64,000 nucleotides of DNA from CAYYKK01 sp964467935 (GCA_964467935.1 CAYYKK010000001.1:57698-121697), one strand, 5' to 3'. Positions 1 to 11,033 are shown, counted from the first letter of the stretch. Numbers and translations: made by a program. Notes: a model not told the origin generated them from the letters alone.

Positions 1-651
1 CGAGTGCCCCTTCTGATCGGAGAGGCGCGCGGCGGCGAAGAAGACGAGCTCGTCGTCGGCCCACCCGAGCTCGGCGCGCTTCGCCCGTCGCTCCTCCGCG
101 GTCACGGGCACGTACACGTCGGTCCGGATGCCGTTGTAGAGGACGACGATGTTCTCCTCGGGCACGTGCTCGTACTCCGCGACGTAGCGGGCGACGGCCT
201 TCGAGCAGCACGCGACCTTCGGCACGGCGCGACCGCACGCGACGTAGATCGCCTGCGCCTTCTTGCTGCCGGGCGCGTACGTGAGGTGCACCGTGTAGAG
301 GACCGGGATGCCCGAGAGCTTGCAGAGCGCCACCGTCTGCCAGTCCTGCGGCCTGTTGTGCACGTGCACGAGATCGGCCCCGCGCGCCTCGAGGTGCGCG
401 CGGAAGCGCCTGCGCGCGGCGTGATCGAAGAAGCTCGGGTAGACGACGTAGCTCACGGGCACGCCGCGGCCCTCGATCTCCGCGCGCAGGCCGCGCTCGT
501 ACGCGGTCTGCGGCTCCTCGACCTTGCCTGCGCACACGACCTCGGACGCGAAGCCGAGGCCCTGGATGCCGACGGCGACCTCGACGGCCACGCGCTCCGC
601 GCCGCCGACCGCGAGAGAGCCCGTGACCTCGATGATCTTGCGCGCGCTCAT
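1..651 (-). CDS. Glycosyltransferase family 4 (GT4), C-terminal part beyond the window
   Basis: N-terminal 217 codons of a retaining GT-B glycosyltransferase, open at the window edge. The start is the ATG at 651-649 (MSARKIIEVTGSLAVGGAER), which has the GT4 nucleotide-sugar-fold signature GSLAVGGAER. Further on come LVHVHNRPQDWQTV, PVLYTVHLTYAPGSKK and, at the window edge, AARLSDQKGHS, the usual GT4 motif that opens the C-terminal Rossmann domain. Family members transfer a sugar from an NDP-sugar onto a lipid-linked or polysaccharide acceptor at the inner face of the membrane. The donor cannot be read here. It is divergent from a GNAT-like gene with a 106-base gap, an arrangement that fits a surface-polysaccharide locus extending left. 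The fold call is firm and the substrate is unknown. Confidence 0.85.
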   Translation of the reverse strand, partial: MSARKIIEVTGSLAVGGAERVAVEVAVGIQGLGFASEVVCAGKVEEPQTAYERGLRAEIEGRGVPVSYVVYPSFFDHAARRRFRAHLEARGADLVHVHNRPQDWQTVALCKLSGIPVLYTVHLTYAPGSKKAQAIYVACGRAVPKVACCSKAVARYVAEYEHVPEENIVVLYNGIRTDVYVPVTAEERRAKRAELGWADDELVFFAAARLSDQKGHS

Positions 652-757
652 GGAAGGCTCGCACGATAGCGCAACTCGCTCGAAGGCGAGGGTCGTCGCG
701 TCACGCGCGGCCGCTAGTCGGTGCGGCCGCGCCGTGCTACTCGGCCCCTTCGCTCGC

Positions 758-1828
758 ATGTCCTACAGCTCGACGGCGTACAGCCCCGAAGAACACCGAG
801 ACGCGCTCTCGACCCTTTGGCGCGAGGACTTCCTCGACGCGCGCATCCGGAGCCACGTCGACGAGCGCATGCGGTGGCTCTACGCGGAGAACCCGCGCGG
901 GCCCGCCGCGACCTACCTGAGCCAGGTCGCCGAGACGTCGCAGGCCGGGGGGGGCGCGACCTACTCCCCGCGGCACCTCGTCATCCACGGCGAAGACACC
1001 CGCGCGGGCGTGCTCTGCGACTTCGCGGTCGACAAGCACCATCGCATCGCCGGCGCGGCGATCGCCGTGCAGCGCGGGCTCGCGAAGAGCTCGTGGCCGG
1101 CGGGCTACCGCTTCCTCTTCGGGTTCCCGAACGAGGGCAGCATCGCGGTGTGCAAGCGCGTCGGCTACAAGGTCGTCGGCAGCACGACGACCTGGGTCAA
1201 GCCGCTGAAGAGCGGCTACAAGGTCCGGTCCTTCACGCCCGCGCCGTTCCTCGTGCGTCCCGCGAGCGTGGCGGTCGACGCCGGCCTCGACATCGTCGAC
1301 CGCGCGCTCTCGGCGTTCGTGGGGCGCTCGACGGCGACCGAGGAGCTCGACGCGCCCGACGAGCGCTTCGACGCGCTCTGGGAGCGCGCGCGTCCGAAGC
1401 GAGGCATCCTCGGCGAACGAACCCGCGCGTACCTCGACTGGCGCTACGCGCGGTTCACGACGGCGAAGCACTGGTTCTTCTGCCTGACCAAGAACGAGGG
1501 GCGCGACCTCGCGGGCTACGTCACCTACTCGCTCGAGGAGAACCACGCGATCCTCCAAGACCTCTTCTGCGAGGACTTCGAGCAGACCGCCGACGCGCTC
1601 CTCGTCGAGCTCGCGATGCACCTGAGGCGCAAGCACGTGTGGTCGATCGTGCTGAGCTATTTGGGGCCGGCGCTCTTCGGCGAGCGGCTGCGGCGGCTCG
1701 GGTTCTTCAAGCGGCCCGGCGAGCGCGTCATGGTCGCGTACCTCGATCCGGCGCTCGACGCGGCGACGAAGACGGAGATCGTCGACGCGGCGAACTGGTT
1801 CATGCTCGACGGCGAGCTCGACATCTGA
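758..1828 (+). CDS. GNAT-fold acyltransferase-like protein of polysaccharide loci
   Basis: 356 residues from the ATG at 758 (MSYSSTAYSPEEHRDALSTL). The open frame extends upstream, but it would overlap the divergent glycosyltransferase and shows no ribosome site. The protein has the layout of GNAT-related proteins found in polysaccharide clusters: an N-terminal region with LYAENPRGPA, a strand with GVLCDFAVDKHHRIAGAA, the segment FLFGFPNEGSIAVCKRVGYK, which recalls the 'FPN...K.GY' stretch of this group, and a C-terminal half with YLDWRYARF and HAILQDLFCEDFEQ. Such proteins probably acylate a sugar or glycolipid, but no substrate is established. The divergent GT4 neighbour supports a polysaccharide role. 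No signal peptide or membrane span is visible, so it should be cytosolic. Confidence 0.75.
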   Translation: MSYSSTAYSPEEHRDALSTLWREDFLDARIRSHVDERMRWLYAENPRGPAATYLSQVAETSQAGGGATYSPRHLVIHGEDTRAGVLCDFAVDKHHRIAGAAIAVQRGLAKSSWPAGYRFLFGFPNEGSIAVCKRVGYKVVGSTTTWVKPLKSGYKVRSFTPAPFLVRPASVAVDAGLDIVDRALSAFVGRSTATEELDAPDERFDALWERARPKRGILGERTRAYLDWRYARFTTAKHWFFCLTKNEGRDLAGYVTYSLEENHAILQDLFCEDFEQTADALLVELAMHLRRKHVWSIVLSYLGPALFGERLRRLGFFKRPGERVMVAYLDPALDAATKTEIVDAANWFMLDGELDI

Positions 1829-1885
1829 GCGCGCCCGGCGGCGGACCGAGAGGCGGAGCGAGAGACCGCGCCCACGACGCGGTGA

Positions 1886-3694
1886 TCACTTCGGCGGCGG
1901 CGTCGCGCAGTGCCCGTTGATGCACTGATCCTGCGGGTTGCAGCAATCGGCCGCGGTGGAGCACTTCTCGAACTCCTTCGAGCAGCCGCCGCCCGTCGTC
2001 TTGCAGACGAGGTTGCCCATGGCGTCGGGCTCGCAGAAGCCGCCGCAGCACTCGTCGCCCGTCATGCACGAGGCGTTGTCCTGCTTGCACGGCGGCAGCA
2101 CCCAGAAGCCGCGGAGGTTGTCGGCGCCGGCCTCCTGGCCGTCGAGGTAGAACGCAGGGTGGCTCGCGTCCTGTCCGTCGACGGCGTTGATGTCGAGGGC
2201 AGCGACCCACAGCTTGCCGTTCTGATCGCCGTTGTCCTTCGACGGCAGCGTGTTGCCGTACGAGCGGTGCGACGTGAAGACGACCCAGAAGTAGCCACCC
2301 ACGGCCTCGGGGAGCACCGTCGGCGCGAAGTTCAATCCGGGATCGTTCGCCGGCAAGTAGCTGTAACCGTCCAATCGATCGAGCCGCGCCTTCGCTTGGG
2401 TGGCGACGTCGATCATGTAGAGGTCACCGGTCGCGCCGCCGTCGGTCTCGAACTGTTGGTTCGAGCCCGCGTGGTACACGACGAACTTCGAGTCCGGCGT
2501 GAACGCAGGCCACGCGGGGTAGCTCGACTCGGTCGTGAGGTTCGCGAGGTCGTGGAACGTCTTCGTCGCCGCGTCGTATTGGATCGTCGCGAGCGTGTGT
2601 CCGCCGTTCTGATCCTCGCGATTGAACGCGACCCACTTGCCGTCCGGAGAGAACGCCGGGCACCCCGCGTTCGTCACGACGTTGTCCCACGACGGCGTCG
2701 GGATCTGCGCGCCCGTGTGCGTGTCGAAGACGCGCGACGGATTGCCGATCCACGTGCGGTACGTCGTCGACGAGATCGAGAAGCTGCCGTCGGGGTAGAT
2801 GCCGCCGTACGTGAACGCGTTGTTGCCCTGCGCGTTGAGCACGGCCGCGTTGTTCTTGAGATCGTAGCTCGCGCTGCCGAACGGGAACGCCGTCGAGGCG
2901 ACGAGCGTCGAGCCGTCGGCGCTCGCCGTGTGGCAGACGTTGCCGCAGCCGCTCTTCACCACCGTGGGCTGCTTCGCGCCCGGATCGATCCGCATGATGC
3001 CGACGCTCGCGAGCGCCGAGCCGTACGTCTCGTAGTAGATGGTGCCGCGCAGGCTGCCCTGCGCGATCGACCACGACTCGGTCGCCGGCCCCGCGGCCTG
3101 TCCGCCCGAGACCTTGGTCACGTCGACCTTCACGACGTCGTTCGGTCCGGCGTTGAGCCCGATCGCCTTCCACACCGCGTCGCTCATGAGCACGCGGCCC
3201 GGGTTCGAGGCGCCGTAGTAGCCCGTGTAGTCCATCGTCGAGAACGTGATGTGGACCTTGACCGCGTCGGGTGCGCCGCCGCCGAACTGCAGCGTCGGCG
3301 GGATGAGCCCGCGCGGGAACACCGTCTGATCGTAGGGGTAGAGCCACTTGAACGACGCGTCGGCGCTGCCGCCGGCGTCGAGGAGACCCTTCGTCGTGGG
3401 ATCGACGTTGCCCGGGTTCTCGACGATCGTGCACACGTCGTTCACGCACATGCCGTTCGCCGCTTGGCAGGACGCCGCGTCGCACGAGTGCGTCGGGCCG
3501 CTGCCTCCCGCGCCGCCTCCGCCGCCGCTGCCCATGAAGGCGCCGGTCGAGCCCGTCGCCGACGGGGACGTCGATGCGTTCGCGCCGCTGCCGCCCGTGC
3601 CCTGACCTCCCGAGCCTGCCGAGCAGCTCGCGCCCACGACGGCCGCGCCGAGCGCGCCCACGATGCCCCAAGTCCATCCGAGTCGACGCGCCAT
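1886..3694 (-). CDS. Secreted lipoprotein with TolB/WD40-like beta-propeller and Cys-rich tail
   Basis: 602 residues. I start it at the ATG 3694-3692 (MARRLGWTWGIVGALGAAVV), which gives a clean signal peptide ending in the lipobox VVGASC; an upstream in-frame ATG would only add a charged extension. After a Gly/Ser/Thr linker there is a short Cys cluster (CDAASCQAANGMCVNDVC), then a long propeller region with TolB-like repeats such as CPAFSPDGKWVAFNRED and YPAWPAFTPDSKFVVYHAG. The last ~70 residues form a knottin-like cluster (CMTGDECCGGFC, CSTAADCCNPQDQC). Homologues by layout are myxobacterial outer-membrane lipoproteins of unknown role, and propellers usually bind proteins or glycans. CxxCH occurs in VKSGCGNVCHTASADGS, so one covalently bound heme c is possible, but a lone motif is weak evidence. 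Confidence 0.85.
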   Translation of the reverse strand: MARRLGWTWGIVGALGAAVVGASCSAGSGGQGTGGSGANASTSPSATGSTGAFMGSGGGGGAGGSGPTHSCDAASCQAANGMCVNDVCTIVENPGNVDPTTKGLLDAGGSADASFKWLYPYDQTVFPRGLIPPTLQFGGGAPDAVKVHITFSTMDYTGYYGASNPGRVLMSDAVWKAIGLNAGPNDVVKVDVTKVSGGQAAGPATESWSIAQGSLRGTIYYETYGSALASVGIMRIDPGAKQPTVVKSGCGNVCHTASADGSTLVASTAFPFGSASYDLKNNAAVLNAQGNNAFTYGGIYPDGSFSISSTTYRTWIGNPSRVFDTHTGAQIPTPSWDNVVTNAGCPAFSPDGKWVAFNREDQNGGHTLATIQYDAATKTFHDLANLTTESSYPAWPAFTPDSKFVVYHAGSNQQFETDGGATGDLYMIDVATQAKARLDRLDGYSYLPANDPGLNFAPTVLPEAVGGYFWVVFTSHRSYGNTLPSKDNGDQNGKLWVAALDINAVDGQDASHPAFYLDGQEAGADNLRGFWVLPPCKQDNASCMTGDECCGGFCEPDAMGNLVCKTTGGGCSKEFEKCSTAADCCNPQDQCINGHCATPPPK

Positions 3695-3799
3695 GTCCGT
3701 GCTCCTGTCACGCGGCCCATCGGCCGCACGAAGCAAGCTCGCTTCATCGACAACCTACCAGAGAACGGTCGTCCTCGACATGGGGCCTTCTTCGTGTCG

Positions 3800-4186
3800 A
3801 TGATGCGCGAGGCCATGACTCCGCGCGCAACGACGCTCGCCCTCGGCACCTTCGTCGCCCTCGCGGCATGCTCGCCCGCGTCGAGCCCGTCGAGCCCGAC
3901 GCGTCGACCGCAGGAGGAGATCCAGCGCACGGTGCACGAGGGCTTCGGCGCGCTCGAGGCCTGTTACGACGACGCGCTGCGCGTCACGCCGACGCTGTCG
4001 CTCCGGGTCACGACCCGGTTCACCGTCGGTCGCGAGGGCAAGGTCGTCGACGTCGAATCGGACGCCCCATCGAACCCGCCCGGCTTCGCCGATTGCCTCG
4101 AGCAGGCGTTCGCGGGCATCGCGTTCTCGAAGGGTCACGCCGAGCAGCGCGTGACGTACCCGATCGACTTCTCGCCCGCGCAGTAG
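3800..4186 (+). CDS. AgmX/PglI C-terminal-like domain lipoprotein
   Basis: About 128 residues from the ATG at 3800; in-frame ATGs at 3803 and 3815 are alternatives, and 3815 gives the tidiest signal peptide (MTPRATTLALGTFVALAAC) with lipobox ALAAC. The mature part is one domain of the AgmX/PglI C-terminal type: ALEACYDDAL, then TRFTVGREGKVVDVES, then FADCLEQAFAGIAFSKG and a closing strand. Two cysteines bracket the domain as in family members. The domain is widespread in myxobacterial envelope proteins, including gliding-related AgmX, and resembles TonB-type C-terminal folds. Its ligand is not known. It is divergent from the propeller lipoprotein to the left (105-base gap), so they may share a control region. 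Confidence 0.75.
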   Translation: MMREAMTPRATTLALGTFVALAACSPASSPSSPTRRPQEEIQRTVHEGFGALEACYDDALRVTPTLSLRVTTRFTVGREGKVVDVESDAPSNPPGFADCLEQAFAGIAFSKGHAEQRVTYPIDFSPAQ

Positions 4187-4221
4187 CGCGTCGGACGCTC
4201 TGCGCCGACTTGGCGCCAACT

Positions 4222-4791
4222 TCAGTCGGTGGGCTTGACCGTGATCCGCACGCTCTTGCACATCGCGACCACGGCGGCCTCTTTGCTGCGCGCGCCCGAG
4301 CAGAGGAAGGTGCAGCCGAGGTTGCGACCGTCCTTGTAGACCTCGCCGCCGCTCCCGCTGATCTGCGCGTTCTTGTTGCCCTTCCCGTCGTCCTTCTTCT
4401 GCTTGACGATCGCGAGGTTCAAGCCGGCGCTCGTGCCGCGATACACGTCCTCGTACTCGCCCTTGTACATGTCGAACGTGCTGGAGGGCGTGGGCTCCAG
4501 GGTCTGGCCTTCGAAGCCGCTGAAGGCGAAGTCGTCGTTCGAGAGCGTGAAGCTCAGGCCGTCCTTCTGCGTCTCCTTGAGCGCCTCGGGCGCGTCGAGC
4601 TCGAAGGTGCATTCGCCCTGCGAGCGCTTGATGTGGTTCGTCGGGCTCGCGGCGGTCGCGCTCGCCGATCGCTCGGGCGACGCGCTCTTCGTCGACGCGC
4701 TCGCTTCGGTCGAGGACGACGCCTTGTTGCTGCACGCGCCGAGAAACAAGGAACTGGTGAGCAAGAGGAAGGAGCCGATTCGTCGTCGCAT
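4222..4791 (-). CDS. Lipoprotein of unknown function
   Basis: 189 residues. The signal peptide MRRRIGSFLLLTSSLFLGAC has the lipobox LGAC. A Ser/Ala/Thr-rich linker follows to about residue 50, then a compact domain starting SQGECTFELDAPEALKE and ending CKSVRITVKPTD. Four cysteines in the mature domain (GECTFEL, GCTFLCSG, MCKSV) could form two disulfides. I do not recognise the domain. The alternation of short strands suggests a small beta-rich fold exposed at the cell envelope. It is convergent with the AgmX-like lipoprotein gene (35-base gap) and divergent from the His-rich lipoprotein gene to the right. Confidence 0.75.
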   Translation of the reverse strand: MRRRIGSFLLLTSSLFLGACSNKASSSTEASASTKSASPERSASATAASPTNHIKRSQGECTFELDAPEALKETQKDGLSFTLSNDDFAFSGFEGQTLEPTPSSTFDMYKGEYEDVYRGTSAGLNLAIVKQKKDDGKGNKNAQISGSGGEVYKDGRNLGCTFLCSGARSKEAAVVAMCKSVRITVKPTD

Positions 4792-4899
4792 GGGCGCGCA
4801 CCCTAGCAGCTTCGGCGTCAGATGAGCCCCTCTTCATGAGACGCGCGTTGCGCGGCCGAGCCTTGGCTCCGCGCGCCGGCCCCTGATAGCAAGGGGCCC

Positions 4900-5754
4900 A
4901 TGTCGGCCCGAGGGCTTGGGGGATGGGGGTTCGTGCTCGCCGCGCTCGCGACGTCCACGATGGCGTGCGGCAAGGGCGCGGCGTCGCCCGAGCAGGAGCA
5001 CGTCCATCCGTGCGGCGACGCCGACAAGACGCACGTGCACGATCTCAACGACGAGGACGGCACCGAGGCGTTCATCCCCTGCGCGGGCGGCGGCGCGCAC
5101 GATCTCTCCGGCAAGGTGAAGATCGAGAACACGCCCGAAGGCGTGCACATCCACATCGACGCGACCGACGAGGACGTCAACGAGGGCGCGCTCGGCTCCG
5201 ACACGAAGCAGCGCGACGCGGTCATCGTCTACCCGAAGGGCCGCAAGGAGAAGTCGGTCGAGATCCCGCTCGTGAAGACGGCGCACGGCTACACCGCCGA
5301 CAAGCTCATCGCGTGGGACGAGCTCGACACGAAGCTCACCGACGAGGGCGCCAAGATGGACGTCGCGATCTTCGACCACGACGACGGCGCGCCCGCCGCC
5401 GAGGAGCTGCACCTCTCGGTGGCGGTGAGCTCGGGCAAGAGCTGCGAGAAGGCGCAGCAAGAGATCGGGCAGACCATGGACTTCGGCAAGAAGGGCGGCG
5501 CGCCGGCGCCCGATCTCTCGACCGAGCAGCTCGGCGCGCCGCTGAAGAACGGCACCTACCTCGACAGCTGCCACGTGAGCGAGAAGGCCGCGGTCGACAT
5601 CTGCGCGTTCGTCGTGAAGGGCAAGGCCGTCGGCGTCAGCGTCGGCGTGACGCCGACCGACAAGAAGGCCGCGATGTGCGTCGATCGGATGACGCGCAAG
5701 ATGACCTTCCCCGTCGGCGCGAGGCCCGACACGGTCAAAGAGCACTTCGACTGA
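4900..5754 (+). CDS. His-rich lipoprotein of unknown function
   Basis: 284 residues from the ATG at 4900 (MSARGLGGWGFVLAALATST), with lipobox TMAC at Cys23. Directly after lipidation lies a His/Cys/acidic segment (EQEHVHPCGDADKTHVHDLN), a plausible metal-binding stretch. A domain rich in Lys/Asp strands follows (GVHIHIDATDEDVNEG) and later a second Cys-bearing domain (SGKSCEKAQQEIG, YLDSCHVSEKAAVDICAFVV, AAMCVDRMTRKMTFPVG). The last part, with paired cysteines around a beta-hairpin and a terminal 'FPVG.RPD', loosely recalls AgmX/PglI-type domains, but I would not assign it. Its 3' end overlaps the convergent DNA glycosylase gene by 20 bases. Confidence 0.78.
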   Translation: MSARGLGGWGFVLAALATSTMACGKGAASPEQEHVHPCGDADKTHVHDLNDEDGTEAFIPCAGGGAHDLSGKVKIENTPEGVHIHIDATDEDVNEGALGSDTKQRDAVIVYPKGRKEKSVEIPLVKTAHGYTADKLIAWDELDTKLTDEGAKMDVAIFDHDDGAPAAEELHLSVAVSSGKSCEKAQQEIGQTMDFGKKGGAPAPDLSTEQLGAPLKNGTYLDSCHVSEKAAVDICAFVVKGKAVGVSVGVTPTDKKAAMCVDRMTRKMTFPVGARPDTVKEHFD

Positions 5755-6721
5755 TCGGCGCGCTCCGCGCCCCACGCTCTCTCTTCGCGCGATCACCGAG
5801 GCGCCTGCGCTCGCGCGCGAAGCCGTCCTGATGAAAGCCGCCCGTGCGCGCGAGGTGCCGCACGAGGAGGATCGAGACCCACATGCGGAAGGGACGCCAC
5901 GCCTCCGCGACGCGCTCGAGATCCGCTGTCGAGGGCGACGGGAGATCGTACGCGGCCGCGAGCCCTGCGAGCACGCGTGGCTCGGTCGTCGGGAGGCCGT
6001 CGTGGAGCGCGGCGCCTCGGAAGAGGACGTGCCCCGCCGTCCACGGTCCGATGCCGCGGATCGTCTCGAGGTCGGCGAGCGCGGCGTCGACCGGCATCGC
6101 CCGGAGGCGCTCCGCAGAGAGCCTGCCTTCGAGGGCGGCGACGGCCACGGCCTTCAAGCGAAGGAGCTTCTCCTCGGAGAGGCCGGGGTGGGCGTCGATC
6201 GCGAGCAGCCGTGCCGGCGACGGAAAGACGTGATGCACGACGCCGTCCTTCTCGACGGCGTCGCCCCAGCGCTCCGCGAGCGCCTTCTTGATCGCCGAGG
6301 CCTGCCGCATGCTCATGCGAGGGACGATGACGCCCCACGCCGCCGCGTCGTAAGGCGAGGGCTTCGCTGCGGTGAAGAACCCGGGGAACGCCGCCTTGAG
6401 GCGGGCGACGACGGGATCGCGATCGCCGACCTCGCGCCACCGCTCGGCGTCGGCGTCGAGGCCGAGGATGCGCGCGACCTGCCGCGAGACGGCCTCGACG
6501 TCGTCGGTGCCTGCGACCTCGCCGACGAGCCGCTCGCCGTCCTCTCGGAGCGAGACGGCCACCGCCTCGAACGTGTCGTCGAGGCGAAAGGCGAAGGTGA
6601 GATCGCGCCCCTCCGCGCGGGCCATCCCGCTGCCGGGGACGAAGCCCGCGTAGAAATCGCTCGCGGCGGAGAGGTAGAAGTCGTGGGGGCGGTCGAGGGA
6701 AAGCGTCGCGTTCTTCTTCAT
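5735..6721 (-). CDS. DNA-3-methyladenine glycosylase 2 family (AlkA-like) with Glu at the usual Asp position
   Basis: 328 residues from the ATG 6721-6719 (MKKNATLSLDRPHDFYLSAA). The N-terminal third matches the AlkA-type beta domain, and the middle part carries PYDAAAWGVIVPRMSMRQAS, the usual entry to the helical domain. The helix-hairpin-helix is clear: LETIRGIGPWTAGHVLFRG. AlkA enzymes excise alkylated bases using an Asp shortly after this hairpin; here the aligned stretch reads LPTTEPRVL, so Glu appears to take that place. A subfamily with Glu here seems familiar from actinobacteria, so loss of activity should not be assumed. The C-terminal ~25 residues are Arg-rich and probably disordered. 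It runs convergent to and overlaps the His-rich lipoprotein gene by 20 bases. Confidence 0.85.
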   Translation of the reverse strand: MKKNATLSLDRPHDFYLSAASDFYAGFVPGSGMARAEGRDLTFAFRLDDTFEAVAVSLREDGERLVGEVAGTDDVEAVSRQVARILGLDADAERWREVGDRDPVVARLKAAFPGFFTAAKPSPYDAAAWGVIVPRMSMRQASAIKKALAERWGDAVEKDGVVHHVFPSPARLLAIDAHPGLSEEKLLRLKAVAVAALEGRLSAERLRAMPVDAALADLETIRGIGPWTAGHVLFRGAALHDGLPTTEPRVLAGLAAAYDLPSPSTADLERVAEAWRPFRMWVSILLVRHLARTGGFHQDGFARERRRLGDRAKRERGARSAPISRSAL

Positions 6722-6877
6722 GACGTCCACGCTAGCGCCGCGCTCGTCCTCCGATGGACCGGCGGCCGCGCTCTCTTGACAGCATGGTGTCAGGAGACTG
6801 TCAGCAGGGCGCGAGCCGCTGCGCCGCCCGGGCCGAGAGCGCTTCGCCCATCGCCTGGAGTGCGGTACGGGTCGGTG

Positions 6878-7396
6878 ATGTGGAAGCTCGTCGCCCGTGC
6901 GCTCGCCGTCCTGTCCTTCTCGCTGCTCGCGGCGTGCGGCGCGGCGAGCCCGTCGACGACGGCGCCGGAGGCAGCCGGGGACGTGGTGGTGCCGCCCCCG
7001 CCCGCGACCTCCGCCGACTCGCCGGCGTCGCCGCGAGGCCCCGTCGCCGGCGCCGGCGCGTGGATGACCGACGAGGCCTCCGCGCGCGCGCTCGCGAAGA
7101 GCGGACACCTGCCCCTCCTGGTCGACTTCCGCGCGGCGTGGTGCGCGGCGTGCGTCGAGCTCGAGAAGCGGACGTACCCCGATCCCGCGGTCGCGAAGGA
7201 GCTCGAGCGCTTCGTGCTCCTCCGCGTCGACGTGACGAACGACGACGATCCCGAGGTCAAGCGCCTCGAGCAACGTTACGGCATCGAGGCGCTGCCGAGC
7301 GTCCTGCTCTTCGACGCGACGGGACACGAGGTGCGTCGCGTGTCGGACTTCGTCGCGCCCGCCGAGCTCGTGAAGCTGCTCGCGCCGATCCGCTGA
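6878..7396 (+). CDS. Thioredoxin-fold lipoprotein, DsbD C-terminal-like
   Basis: 172 residues from the ATG at 6878 (MWKLVARALAVLSFSLLAAC); lipobox LAAC at Cys20. A Pro/Ala linker runs to about residue 60. A thioredoxin domain follows, with the redox motif WCAAC in FRAAWCAACVELEKRTYPD, strand LLRVDVTNDDD, the cis-Pro loop GIEALPSVLLFDATG, and a final helix. The arrangement of a CxxC followed by 'ELE..TYPDP.V' is that of the C-terminal periplasmic domain of DsbD and related thiol-disulfide reductases. As a lipid-anchored protein it likely acts in the periplasm on disulfides, or passes electrons to partners; the partner is not in view. It lies 95 bases before fadN, and a functional link is unlikely. 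Confidence 0.85.
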   Translation: MWKLVARALAVLSFSLLAACGAASPSTTAPEAAGDVVVPPPPATSADSPASPRGPVAGAGAWMTDEASARALAKSGHLPLLVDFRAAWCAACVELEKRTYPDPAVAKELERFVLLRVDVTNDDDPEVKRLEQRYGIEALPSVLLFDATGHEVRRVSDFVAPAELVKLLAPIR

Positions 7397-7479
7397 GCGT
7401 CGAGCGGCCGGTCCTCGAGCCACACCTCGTCGAGCGACCGGCGGCGAAAGAAGTGCTAAGGTCCCGCCCCATTCTCTCG

Positions 7480-7485
7480 AAGGAG
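7480..7485 (+). promoter_or_regulatory. Ribosome binding site of fadN
   Basis: AAGGAG six bases before the ATG at 7492, one of the few near-consensus Shine-Dalgarno sites in the window. It fixes the start of fadN against the long open frame that continues upstream. Confidence 0.75.
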
Positions 7486-7491
7486 CGTCCC

Positions 7492-9867
<2,376 letters not shown>

Positions 9868-9869
9868 CC

Positions 9870-11033
9870 ATGCAAGACATCGTCATTGTCGAAGCCGTTC
9901 GGTCGGCAGTCGGAAGGGGACACAAGGGCTCGCTCGCCCTGCGTCGTCCCGACGAGCTCGCGGGCGAGGTCATCCGTGGCCTCCTCGGGCGGGTGAAGGT
10001 GAAGCCCGAGGAGATCGAGGATCTCGTCCTCGGCTGCGCGATGCCCGAGGGCGAGCAGGGCCTCAACGTGGCGCGCGTCGCGGGCTTCCTCGGCGGTCTG
10101 CCGCAAGAGACGAGCGCGATGACCATCAACCGCTTCTGCTCGAGCGGGCTCCAGGCCGTGGCGCTCGCCGCGGGCGCCATCGCGATCGGCTCGAACGATC
10201 TCGTCCTCGCGGGCGGCGTCGAGTCGATGAGCATGGTGCCCATGACGGGCAACAAGATCTCCGCGTCCAGCGAGGCGATGGAGCGGTTCCCGACCGTCTA
10301 CACGCCCATGGGCATCACGGCGGAGAACGTCGCGAAGAAGTTCGAGGTCTCCCGCGAGGCGCAGGACAAGTTCGCGTACGGCTCGCAGCAGAAGGCGACC
10401 GCGGCGCAGAAGGCGGGCAAGTTCGATCAGGAGATCGTGCCGGTCACGAGCCTGCGCTACGAGAACAACCAGCGCGTCGCGAAGGAGTTCAAGGTCGACG
10501 AGCTCCCCCGCGCCGAGACGACGCTCGAGGGCCTTGCGGCGCTCAAGCCCGCGTTCTCGACGACGGGCTCGGTCACGGCGGGCAACGCGTCGCCCATCTC
10601 CGACGGCGCGGCGGCGGTGCTCGTCGCGAGCGCCAAGAAGGCGGACGCGCTGGGGCTTCCGCGACTCGGCTACTTCCGCAGCTTCGTCTCGGTAGGCGTC
10701 GACCCGGCGATCATGGGCATCGGCCCGGCGCCGGCGATCAAGAAGCTGCTCGCGAAGAACAACCTCTCGATCAAGGACATCGACGTGTTCGAGATCAACG
10801 AGGCGTTCGCGAGCCAGTGCGTCTACGTCCAGCGTGAGCTGGGCATCCCCGACGAGAAGCTCAACGTGAACGGCGGCGCGATCGCGCTCGGTCACCCGCT
10901 CGGGTGCACCGGCGCGAAGCTCACGGCGACGGCGCTCTACGAGCTCAAGCGACGCGGCGGGAAGTACGCCATCGTCAGCATGTGCATCGGCGGCGGCATG
11001 GGCGCGGCGGGGCTCTTCGAGCTCGCGAAGTAG
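9870..11033 (+). CDS. fadA: Acetyl-CoA C-acyltransferase (3-ketoacyl-CoA thiolase)
   Basis: 387 residues, the usual thiolase length, starting two bases after the fadN stop. Opening strand VIVEAVRSAVGRGHKGS; nucleophile Cys90 in TINRFCSSGLQAVALAAG; then VLAGGVESMSMVPM; the C-terminal catalytic elements are FEINEAFASQ, GHPLGCTGAK (His and second Cys) and CIGGGMGAAGLFE. Family knowledge: it cleaves 3-ketoacyl-CoA with CoA to acetyl-CoA and a shortened acyl-CoA. Pairing with FadN makes the last three steps of the beta-oxidation spiral available from one transcript. A longer open frame exists upstream inside fadN, but the ATG here with translational coupling is the only sensible start. Confidence 0.94.
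   Translation: MQDIVIVEAVRSAVGRGHKGSLALRRPDELAGEVIRGLLGRVKVKPEEIEDLVLGCAMPEGEQGLNVARVAGFLGGLPQETSAMTINRFCSSGLQAVALAAGAIAIGSNDLVLAGGVESMSMVPMTGNKISASSEAMERFPTVYTPMGITAENVAKKFEVSREAQDKFAYGSQQKATAAQKAGKFDQEIVPVTSLRYENNQRVAKEFKVDELPRAETTLEGLAALKPAFSTTGSVTAGNASPISDGAAAVLVASAKKADALGLPRLGYFRSFVSVGVDPAIMGIGPAPAIKKLLAKNNLSIKDIDVFEINEAFASQCVYVQRELGIPDEKLNVNGGAIALGHPLGCTGAKLTATALYELKRRGGKYAIVSMCIGGGMGAAGLFELAK

Noticed and set aside
2930..2950. CxxCH in the propeller lipoprotein as evidence of a cytochrome
   Set aside because: A lone motif in a non-cytochrome fold is common by chance; kept only as a remark.
1910..3799. Long plus-strand open frame in front of the AgmX-like lipoprotein gene
   Set aside because: It is antisense to the propeller lipoprotein, Arg-rich and without recognisable domains; only the last ~128 codons are a real gene.
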